From: an uncultured Pseudoteredinibacter sp.
Lineage (GTDB): Bacteria; Pseudomonadota; Gammaproteobacteria; Pseudomonadales; Cellvibrionaceae
Reading direction: 5' to 3'
DNA: 64,000 nt
NCBI RefSeq assembly: GCF_947500695.1
Contig: NZ_CANMSS010000001.1
Coordinates: 620,001 to 684,000 of the forward strand
Part shown: one piece after another, positions 44,234 to 51,321 of the stretch
Layout: every line of letters starts with the position of its first letter
Numbering within the stretch: position 1 is the stretch's first letter
Position numbers and translations under genes: made by a program
Notes under the pieces: generated by a model
Databases searched by the model: none
What the model was told of the DNA's origin: nothing
The model's input: only the letters and a program-made list of their open reading frames with translations

Positions 44234-45402
44234 TGCGTAGAATTTCAATTCCAGAAAGGCAAGATTGGAAAGCGCTGGCTGACGATTACGGCTTTCACTT
44301 CCATACTATGTATGGCGAGCCTTACTGGGACGAATCCGCTTATTATGAATTTACCCTAGAACAAATCGAAAACGATCTTGAGGATCCTAGCGAGCAGCTG
44401 CAAACTCTTTGCCTAGAGGCCGTCGATGAAGTATTGCAACGTGAATCTTGGTTGCAGCAATTTCAAATACCCGAGCAATACTGGGACTGGATTAAGTTAT
44501 CTTGGGATCGTAAAAATCCCAGCCTCTATTCTCGCTTTGACCTTTGCTACGACGGAAAGAGTAAGGCCAAGCTGCTGGAAAACAATGCCGATACACCAAC
44601 CAGTCTTTATGAAAGCGGCTTTTGGCAATGGCTATGGTTAGAGCAGCTCATCGAAAATGGCTCCCTAGCTAGCAACAGCGACCAATTTAACTCCCTACAA
44701 GACAAGCTTATTGAGCGCTTTCGCTTTTTCAAACAGCATTACAACATTAATGAGATGGCTTTTAGCAGCTGCCTGGACACAGAAGAAGACCGAGCAACCG
44801 TACAATATCTACAAGACTGCGCGAAAGAAGCTGGCATTAAAGATCGCTTTTGCTATATCGAAGATATCGCGACAAATGAGCAACATCAATTTTGTGATCC
44901 AGAAGGACTTGGCTTCAATGCCATGTTTAAACTCTACCCTTGGGAGTTTATGCTACGCGAGGAGCTAGGCCCGAAATTATTGCTGGATCAATGCCAATGG
45001 TTTGAGCCACCCTGGAAAGCGATTCTGTCTAACAAGGCTATTCTTCCAATATTGTGGCAAATGTTCCCTGGACACCCACATTTACTGCCCGCTTATTTTT
45101 CAGAAAAAGAAGCCTCTGAAAAGCTCACAAACTACGTTAAAAAGCCTATCTTTTCTCGCGAAGGTGCCAATATCAGCATAATCAAAGACGGGGAAGAGAT
45201 AGCAGCTTCCTATGGTCCTTATGGCGAAGAAGGGTTTATTTACCAAGAGTATCAAGCGCTACCTAAATTTGGCGATAGCTACACCCTTATTGGCTCTTGG
45301 GTAGTAGGCAATCAAGCGGCAGGAATTTCTATCAGAGAAGACAGCGAGCTTATCACTCAAGACTTATCTCGCTACCTGCCGCATGTTATCAATAACCACT
45401 AA
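44233..45402 (+). CDS. ygiC: Glutathionylspermidine-synthase-like ATP-grasp ligase (YgiC family)
   Basis: A 389-residue ATP-grasp enzyme related to the synthetase domain of glutathionylspermidine synthase; it probably forms an amide bond between a carboxylate and an amine or peptide. Hallmarks are DLCYDGKSKAKLLENNADTPTSLYE near residue 105, the ATP-binding lysine in YVKKPIFSREGANI, and the metal-binding end GSWVVGNQAAGISIRED. No amidase domain is present, as in YgiC/YjfC. Overlap with the DUF1190 gene and the run of channel, DUF350 and DUF1190 genes argue for a joint envelope-related role. Its stop overlaps that of the convergent glycosyltransferase by 3 nt. Confidence 0.92.
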   Translation: MRRISIPERQDWKALADDYGFHFHTMYGEPYWDESAYYEFTLEQIENDLEDPSEQLQTLCLEAVDEVLQRESWLQQFQIPEQYWDWIKLSWDRKNPSLYSRFDLCYDGKSKAKLLENNADTPTSLYESGFWQWLWLEQLIENGSLASNSDQFNSLQDKLIERFRFFKQHYNINEMAFSSCLDTEEDRATVQYLQDCAKEAGIKDRFCYIEDIATNEQHQFCDPEGLGFNAMFKLYPWEFMLREELGPKLLLDQCQWFEPPWKAILSNKAILPILWQMFPGHPHLLPAYFSEKEASEKLTNYVKKPIFSREGANISIIKDGEEIAASYGPYGEEGFIYQEYQALPKFGDSYTLIGSWVVGNQAAGISIREDSELITQDLSRYLPHVINNH

Positions 45403-46328
45403 AGCTTCCTAACAATACGATAAACAAGCTTCTGAAATAAACCTGCGCGCATATTAAGCAAAAGCGAAAAACGTAACACCCAGCGTTGATAGAGACTCAG
45501 AGTTTTTCCATGCTGCCCCATAAAAGCTCTCGACTGATCGCAAACATAATTGAGATCATGGCTTGAAAACAACCAGAGATATAGTTTTTTATGGATGCCA
45601 AGATCAGAACTTAAGCCTGTTTTTTGCTTAGCTCCCAATGTATTTGCACCATGTTGACGATACTGTATTGTAGGCTGCCTAATAAAAACAATTTTACCGA
45701 AGGCTTGCGCTATCAAAGCTAACCACCAATCATGCATTACTGCTTCTTCTGGAATCGGTAGAGATCTGTCTAGCAGTTGCCTATTAAAGAGCATCGTACA
45801 ACCGGTCACAGAGCTATTGATCAACGCCCTCCCAAATAAGTTATGACCTGGCAACAAGCCCTGATATTCACTTAGACTTTTAGAAATAAGCCCCAAACTT
45901 TCATCGACCACCTTAAGCTCGGAATGGACTAGAATTGGAACATCCCCCAATTCCGGAGCCACAGCTGTTATCGCTTCAATAGATAAAGAGATCTTGTTAG
46001 GCAGCCACACATCATCCTGATCACAAAACATAAAGTAATCTGCTGTTCGATCAGAGTTCAAAAAGTCTTGCATTAATGATGCAAAACTCCCGCAAGGCTT
46101 TAAGTTTCGATCTTCGCCTTGTAACCACGAAAATTGCGTAGGATATTTAGATATATACTCTTGAATAATATCCTGAGTACCGTCGCTAGAGCCATCATCA
46201 CGACAATACACACAGAAATTCTGATGATCTTGTGCCAACAAAGAATCTAATTGGGCGTTTAGAAACTCAGCGCCGTTATAGCAACTCAGAAATATGGCGA
46301 CGGCACTACTTGCAGTATCGTTATTCAC
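45399..46328 (-). CDS. Family 2 glycosyltransferase (rhamnosyltransferase-like)
   Basis: A 309-residue GT-A enzyme. The start is taken as GTG at 46328, which overlaps the last 8 nt of miaE and begins a normal GT2 N-terminus (AVAIFLSCYNGAEFLNAQLDSLL). CRDDGSSDGTQDII carries the nucleotide-sugar-binding Asp pair, and FCDQDDVWLPNKI holds the DxD-like metal site and the segment typical of rhamnosyltransferases. No other polysaccharide gene is nearby, so the acceptor is unknown. The coupling to miaE is unusual. Alternative upstream starts exist up to 46367. Confidence 0.88.
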   Translation of the reverse strand: MNNDTASSAVAIFLSCYNGAEFLNAQLDSLLAQDHQNFCVYCRDDGSSDGTQDIIQEYISKYPTQFSWLQGEDRNLKPCGSFASLMQDFLNSDRTADYFMFCDQDDVWLPNKISLSIEAITAVAPELGDVPILVHSELKVVDESLGLISKSLSEYQGLLPGHNLFGRALINSSVTGCTMLFNRQLLDRSLPIPEEAVMHDWWLALIAQAFGKIVFIRQPTIQYRQHGANTLGAKQKTGLSSDLGIHKKLYLWLFSSHDLNYVCDQSRAFMGQHGKTLSLYQRWVLRFSLLLNMRAGLFQKLVYRIVRKL

Positions 46329-46932
46329 CTGATACCGGCCCACTATGAAAACGAAACTCAGAATCACCGCTCTCTACTAGCTTTTTATCAAGCGTAAGAA
46401 AAATATCTACTCGTTCGTCAATAGCCTCGCCAGCAGCGGCTTTTTTCGCCAAGCCCAAGTAATCTTGATAGTGACGCGCCTCTGACTTTAAAAGGGAAAA
46501 ATAGAATTTTTTAAGTTCCTCATCAAGGAATGGTGCTAGCTTATTAAACCGCTCACAGGAACGTGCTTCGATGATGGCTCCCACAATTAATGTGTCAATT
46601 AAACGTCCTGGCTCATGAGTACGAATGGGCTTGCGAAGTTCAGCCGCATAACGCGACGCTTGAATCTGCGGGTAGGCTATGCCGCGAGATTCCATAATCG
46701 CTATCACCTGCTCAAAATGACGCAGCTCCTCGCGCGCTAAGCGAGACATTTTATTTAGCAATTCAAAGTCATCAACATAACGGTACATTAAATTCATCGC
46801 TGTGCCGGCGGCTTTTTTCTCACAGTTTGCATGGTCAATCAGCATGAGATCTTGATATTGCAAGGCCTGCTCTATCCAGGCGTCTGGTGTCTCACACCAT
46901 AAAAAGCTGTGAATTTCACTGAGGTCAATCAT
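46321..46932 (-). CDS. miaE: tRNA-(ms2io6A37) hydroxylase
   Basis: A 203-residue diiron monooxygenase that hydroxylates the isopentenyl group of modified A37 in tRNAs reading U-starting codons. Iron ligands are in REELRHFEQV (Glu and ExxH) and KSEARHYQDYL (ExxH), with further Glu in CEKKAAGTAMNLM and EARSCERF. Length and order match MiaE. Present only in some gammaproteobacteria and relatives. It leads into the glycosyltransferase gene with overlapping ends. Confidence 0.95.
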   Translation of the reverse strand: MIDLSEIHSFLWCETPDAWIEQALQYQDLMLIDHANCEKKAAGTAMNLMYRYVDDFELLNKMSRLAREELRHFEQVIAIMESRGIAYPQIQASRYAAELRKPIRTHEPGRLIDTLIVGAIIEARSCERFNKLAPFLDEELKKFYFSLLKSEARHYQDYLGLAKKAAAGEAIDERVDIFLTLDKKLVESGDSEFRFHSGPVSGE

Positions 46933-47035
46933 GGAGTTTTAGAAGTTCCTTTAGGGCGAATACCGTCGAGTTAGCGCGGCATAAAATATTTGATTCAGTT
47001 AGTTGATACTGTTCCTACTACTTTATTAGCCAATA

Positions 47036-47491
47036 TTACTCGTCATCAACTTTACCCGGAGCGATATAGCGATCGTAGTAAGCGCAGGATAAAGCATAAT
47101 AGTCTTGATCAATGGCATCTTTGATTTCGACCAATGACTTGCCCTTCCAAGCGACCTGCAATTGCAGACCAAACTCTTCAGGTTCTACCTGTGAGGCGCC
47201 AGCTTTTAACAGATTAAATACCCAACAGTGTGGGTCTTGCTGATCGTCTATACGAATATTTTGATGCTTTATCTGTAGCTGTAACTTCTCAGGGTCTATG
47301 ACCGAAACTTTATTGGCAACTACCTGCTGCAGAAAGCTTTCTAAGCGCTGAGCAATGGTACGTCGTTGCTCTTCGCTATAGGCGTTCCAGTCGATAACTT
47401 CATGGCTAAAGCGCTTGCAGCCCCGGCACACGTCATCCCCTAGGCTCGCTGAGCAAACACCAATACAGGGGGTACGAACACGCTTTAGCAT
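47036..47491 (-). CDS. DUF1289-domain protein
   Basis: A 151-residue protein starting MLKRVRTPCIGVCSASLGDDVCRGCKRF; the start at 47491 has GGAG 10 nt upstream. The four Cys (CIGVC, CRGC) are the DUF1289 metal- or cluster-binding set, followed by the family's W-x-Y-S-x-EQR helix. The remaining ~95 residues are a distinct alpha/beta region seen in longer gammaproteobacterial members. Biochemical role unknown. Confidence 0.88.
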   Translation of the reverse strand: MLKRVRTPCIGVCSASLGDDVCRGCKRFSHEVIDWNAYSEEQRRTIAQRLESFLQQVVANKVSVIDPEKLQLQIKHQNIRIDDQQDPHCWVFNLLKAGASQVEPEEFGLQLQVAWKGKSLVEIKDAIDQDYYALSCAYYDRYIAPGKVDDE

Positions 47492-47728
47492 TAACTGTTT
47501 TCTCCGCAAACAAAAAGCGCGCACCTTATCTGAGCGCAGCCTAAAAATAAAGCCCCCTACAACGGCGGCTCTATCGAATTGGCCTATTTTAAAGCACATT
47601 TGGCCATCTTGTGGGCGTCACAATGATGAGGCAAAATTTGCTCAAAATCATGGTGATACACAAGCGACATACCCTATCATAGCTTGACAATTCCCTTGGG
47701 TACTAATTGATCAAATTACGGAGCCAGC

Positions 47729-47950
47729 ATGAGCGGTGAATACAAAACGGCACAAACTTTAATCGAAAATGCCTTAGCAGAAGCAGACAACAGCGCCAAC
47801 TCTTCGGCCGACGCCTTAAGCCAAGCCCTATTAGGTGTTCTTCTGCAGTCTATGGCAAAGCAACGCGGAATCGCTGATTTAAAGAGTTTTATAGATTTCC
47901 AGCTGGAAAACCTCGATACGGACGAGATTGTGGTCACCCGAGGCTGTTAA
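47729..47950 (+). CDS. Small hypothetical protein
   Basis: A 73-residue acidic, mostly helical protein with GGAG upstream of its ATG. It contains a small hydrophobic core (ALSQALLGVLLQSMA) and ends VVTRGC. The pattern of many Ala, Ser and Asn with DxL-type C-terminus does not match any family I know. Divergent from the DUF1289 gene. Confidence 0.65.
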   Translation: MSGEYKTAQTLIENALAEADNSANSSADALSQALLGVLLQSMAKQRGIADLKSFIDFQLENLDTDEIVVTRGC

Positions 47951-48420
47951 GATCTTTCTTGAGAACTTTCCTCGCCCTAGTAATGTAACGATTAAAGCCA
48001 TTACTGGCTTCAGCTAAGTACAGCCATGTACATCAATCGCATTACGGGCCGCGAACAAGTGCCCGCTATACAAGACTAGCGGGATCGACCAATCGCTAAT
48101 TGCTCATCCTTGCCGTTTTTAGCACACTTCTTATACGCTAACAGATTTCTTTTATCCCGAGTTTTCAGCAACTTAGCGTCACGAGAAATCCATTAGCCGC
48201 ATACCAATGGTTAAATATTAGGCAGCTTTCATTAGCCGCACAAGCGTGCTAGCTTAAGATTAGCCGCCCGATTAGGACGATTGCCCTTTTACTTGTACCT
48301 GCTGTCAAATAAGGTGGCAGTCTTACTGTAAAGAAAGTCGGCCAAAATCAAGCAAAGACTTGATCAATCAAAGCAAGCTACCCATAGGTCGCAATAGCGA
48401 CCACCCACCCGGAATTGAGG
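47951..48420. other. 470-nt region upstream of acnB with repeats
   Basis: No convincing gene lies here on either strand. ATTAGCCGC occurs three times in direct orientation (48192-48200, 48231-48239, 48259-48267). A short hairpin, CCCGCTA (48062-48068) with TAGCGGG (48077-48083), and TACA..TGTA palindromes lie further upstream. The region probably contains the acnB promoter and regulatory sites. Confidence 0.5.
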
Positions 48421-51054
48421 ATGACAACCGTGCTTGAAGCTTATCGTAAACATGTAGTAGAACGTGCCGCCCAAGGAGTTCCCCCCAAGCCTTTAAACCC
48501 GGAACAAACAGCGGGTTTGGTGGAATTGTTGAAAAACCCGCCTGCTGGCGAAGAAAGTACCTTAGTAGACCTGATAACTAACCGTGTTCCGCCGGGTGTA
48601 GATGAAGCAGCCTACGTCAAAGCTGGATTCTTATCTGCTGTGGCCAAAGGCGAAGCCTCAAGCCCACTGATCAGTGCCGCTAAAGCGGTCGAGCTCTTGG
48701 GGATGATGCTGGGTGGCTACAACATCTCTACCTTAGTGGAGCTGTTAGATGACGCCAATCTTGCCGCATTGGCCGGCGAGCAATTAAAAAGCACCCTACT
48801 AATGTTTGATGCCTTCCACGATGTGGAAGAGAAAGCTAAAGCGGGTAATGACGTTGCCAAATCAGTAATGAAGTCATGGGCCGATGGCGAGTGGTTCACC
48901 GAGCAGGATAAAATGCCCGAAAGCATCAAGATGACCGTATTTAAGGTTACCGGTGAAACCAATACCGATGATCTATCACCGGCACCCGATGCCTGGAGCC
49001 GACCCGATATACCACTGCATGCACGTTCCGCTTACAAAATGACTCGCGATGGTCTAAGCCCGGAAGAGCACGGAGTTACCGGACCCATGCAGCAAATAGA
49101 AGATATTAAAGCTAAGGGCTTACCAGTAGCCTTCGTGGGTGATGTGGTCGGTACAGGCTCCTCTCGTAAATCAGCCACGAACTCCGTTTTGTGGTTCTTT
49201 GGTGATGATATGCCTGGGGTCCCCAATAAACGAGGGGGTGGTGTCTGCATTGGCGGCAAAGTCGCACCTATTTTCTTCAATACTATGGAAGATGCTGGCG
49301 CATTGGTATTTGAAGCCCCTGTAGACAATTTAAAGATGGGCGATGTGATTGAAATACGCCCTTATGATGGCCAGATTCTATCCGAGTCTGGTGAGGTGCT
49401 ATCAGAGTTCGAATTTAAATCGGACGTCATCCTTGATGAAGTCCAAGCTGGCGGGCGCATTCCCTTGATTATTGGTCGCGGCCTGACCAGCAAAGCCCGT
49501 GAATCTCTCGGCCTACCGGTTTCCGATATCTTCCGTCAGCCAGAAACCCCAGAAGACAGCAATGCTGGCTTCTCTCTGGGGCAAAAGATGGTTGGGCGCG
49601 CATGTGGACTGCCCGAAGGCCAAGGCGTTCGCCCGGGCACTTATTGCGAACCCAAGATGACAACCGTTGGCTCGCAGGATACCACTGGCCCCATGACACG
49701 AGATGAGCTGAAGGACTTGGCGTGCTTGGGCTTTTCAGCCGATTTGACCATGCAATCCTTCTGCCATACAGCAGCTTATCCTAAGCCCGTTGATATCAGC
49801 ACTCAGCACACGCTGCCAGATTTTATTATGACTCGCGGTGGTGTTTCATTGCGCCCAGGCGACGGAGTCATTCACTCTTGGCTAAACCGCATGTTACTGC
49901 CCGATACCGTCGGTACCGGTGGCGATTCTCATACTCGCTTTCCAATGGGCATCTCATTTCCAGCGGGCTCAGGTCTAGTGGCCTTCGCTGCGGCAACCGG
50001 TGTAATGCCGCTCGATATGCCAGAGTCCGTATTAGTACGCTTTAAAGGTGAAATGCAGCCCGGCATTACGCTGCGCGACCTAGTACACGCGATCCCCTAT
50101 TACGCCATCAAAGAAGGCCTATTAACGGTAGAAAAGAAGGGGAAGAAAAACATCTTTTCAGGCCGCATTCTAGAAATCGAAGGACTAACTGGGTTGACCG
50201 TGGAGCAGGCTTTTGAGCTATCTGATGCATCCGCCGAACGCTCGGCGGCTGGCTGTACTATCGAGCTGGAAGAAGATTCTGTCAAAGAGTACCTGAACTC
50301 CAACATCACCCTACTTCGATCCATGATTGCCGACGGCTATGGCGACCCTCGCACTTTAGAGCGCCGAGCAAGAAAAATGGAAGGCTGGCTGGAAAGCCCA
50401 AGCTTGATGAAAGCGGATGATGATGCGGAATACGCCGCTGTCATCGAGATTGATCTGGCGGAAGTTACAGAACCGATCGTTTGCTGCCCGAACGACCCAG
50501 ATGATGCCAAGTTACTGTCTGAAGTTGCTGGTGATGAGGTAAACGAGGTCTTTATTGGCTCATGTATGACCAATATTGGGCACTTCCGTGCAGCGGGTAA
50601 GCTGCTAGAGCAACATAAAGGTGGTATCTCAACACGCCTATGGTTGGCGCCACCCACCAAAATGGATGAGCACCAACTTATGGAAGAAGGCTACTACAAC
50701 ATATTTGGTCGCGCTGGTGCCCGTATGGAAATGCCTGGCTGCTCGCTTTGCATGGGCAATCAGGCTCGTGTCGCCGCAAACAGCACCGTTCTATCAACCT
50801 CTACCCGTAACTTCCCCAATCGCCTAGGCGATGGCGCGAATGTCTATCTAACCTCTGCCGAGCTAGCCTCTGTAGGCGCTATTATGGGTAAGCTGCCAAC
50901 GCCAGCGGAATATATGGAATACGCGAAAAATATCGACGCCATGGCCGATGACATTTATCGCTACCTAAACTTTGATCAAATTGCTGAATTCCAAGCTAAG
51001 CATGATGAAGGTAAAAAGATAGCTGCCGTTGAGATAACAGAAATCTCTCTGTAG
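48421..51054 (+). CDS. acnB: Aconitate hydratase B
   Basis: An 877-residue 4Fe-4S enzyme of the TCA cycle that interconverts citrate and isocitrate. It has the AcnB layout: an N-terminal HEAT-like domain (LEAYRKHVVERAAQGVPPKPL), the swivel domain (GDVVGTGSSRKSATNSVLWF near residue 240), then the catalytic domains. Cluster cysteines lie in GSCMTNIGHFRAAG and MPGCSLCMGNQ; active-site residues in HSWLNRMLLPDTVGTGGDSH. The ATG at 48421 follows GAGG/GGAATTG. AcnB can also act as an mRNA-binding protein when its cluster is lost. Confidence 0.97.
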   Translation: MTTVLEAYRKHVVERAAQGVPPKPLNPEQTAGLVELLKNPPAGEESTLVDLITNRVPPGVDEAAYVKAGFLSAVAKGEASSPLISAAKAVELLGMMLGGYNISTLVELLDDANLAALAGEQLKSTLLMFDAFHDVEEKAKAGNDVAKSVMKSWADGEWFTEQDKMPESIKMTVFKVTGETNTDDLSPAPDAWSRPDIPLHARSAYKMTRDGLSPEEHGVTGPMQQIEDIKAKGLPVAFVGDVVGTGSSRKSATNSVLWFFGDDMPGVPNKRGGGVCIGGKVAPIFFNTMEDAGALVFEAPVDNLKMGDVIEIRPYDGQILSESGEVLSEFEFKSDVILDEVQAGGRIPLIIGRGLTSKARESLGLPVSDIFRQPETPEDSNAGFSLGQKMVGRACGLPEGQGVRPGTYCEPKMTTVGSQDTTGPMTRDELKDLACLGFSADLTMQSFCHTAAYPKPVDISTQHTLPDFIMTRGGVSLRPGDGVIHSWLNRMLLPDTVGTGGDSHTRFPMGISFPAGSGLVAFAAATGVMPLDMPESVLVRFKGEMQPGITLRDLVHAIPYYAIKEGLLTVEKKGKKNIFSGRILEIEGLTGLTVEQAFELSDASAERSAAGCTIELEEDSVKEYLNSNITLLRSMIADGYGDPRTLERRARKMEGWLESPSLMKADDDAEYAAVIEIDLAEVTEPIVCCPNDPDDAKLLSEVAGDEVNEVFIGSCMTNIGHFRAAGKLLEQHKGGISTRLWLAPPTKMDEHQLMEEGYYNIFGRAGARMEMPGCSLCMGNQARVAANSTVLSTSTRNFPNRLGDGANVYLTSAELASVGAIMGKLPTPAEYMEYAKNIDAMADDIYRYLNFDQIAEFQAKHDEGKKIAAVEITEISL

Positions 51055-51065
51055 ATAGGCCTTTA

Positions 51066-51101
51066 AAGAGAGAAAGCCCCTTCTGCAGGGGATTCTCTCT
51101 T
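51066..51101 (+). terminator. Hairpin downstream of acnB
   Basis: AAGAGAGAA (51066-51074) pairs with TTCTCTCTT (51093-51101), with an inner GCCCC/GGGG stem. It lies 12 nt after the acnB stop. Only GCTTT follows, so termination may be partial. Confidence 0.6.
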
Positions 51102-51139
51102 GCTTTAGGCCAAATCAGCCTCCCCAGCTCTACAAACAG

Positions 51140-51174
51140 TGTAGGCTGACAGGTTTATGCTACCCCAGCCTACA
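51140..51174. repeat. Inverted repeat upstream of the GGDEF/EAL gene
   Basis: TGTAGGCTG (51140-51148) and CAGCCTACA (51166-51174) are perfect 9-bp arms with a 17-nt spacer, within a longer imperfect symmetry flanked by ACAG/CTGT. It lies about 150 nt before the gene and may be an operator or RNA hairpin. No other repeat of note in the 267-nt gap. Confidence 0.45.
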
Positions 51175-51321
51175 TAAACTGTTACTTTTCATCGCAATTT
51201 AATTTTGGCGCCATAAAAACCAAGGTTTTTTTGTGTATTAATTGTCTATACACCTATAATTAGTTTTGCCTAATGCTTTTGTAGTAGATCGGCTAGCAGG
51301 TTTTAGTCTTGGTAAAGCGGT

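Noticed and set aside
43788-44240. 150-codon + strand frame within the DUF1190 gene
   Set aside because: It is a shadow of the real frame, which has a lipobox, a ribosome site and family Cys pattern.
48024-48077. 17-codon open frame (MYINRITGREQ...) upstream of acnB
   Set aside because: No ribosome site and too short to support.
48062-48083. Riboswitch or terminator in the acnB upstream region
   Set aside because: Only a 7-bp stem with no T-run and no recognisable aptamer.
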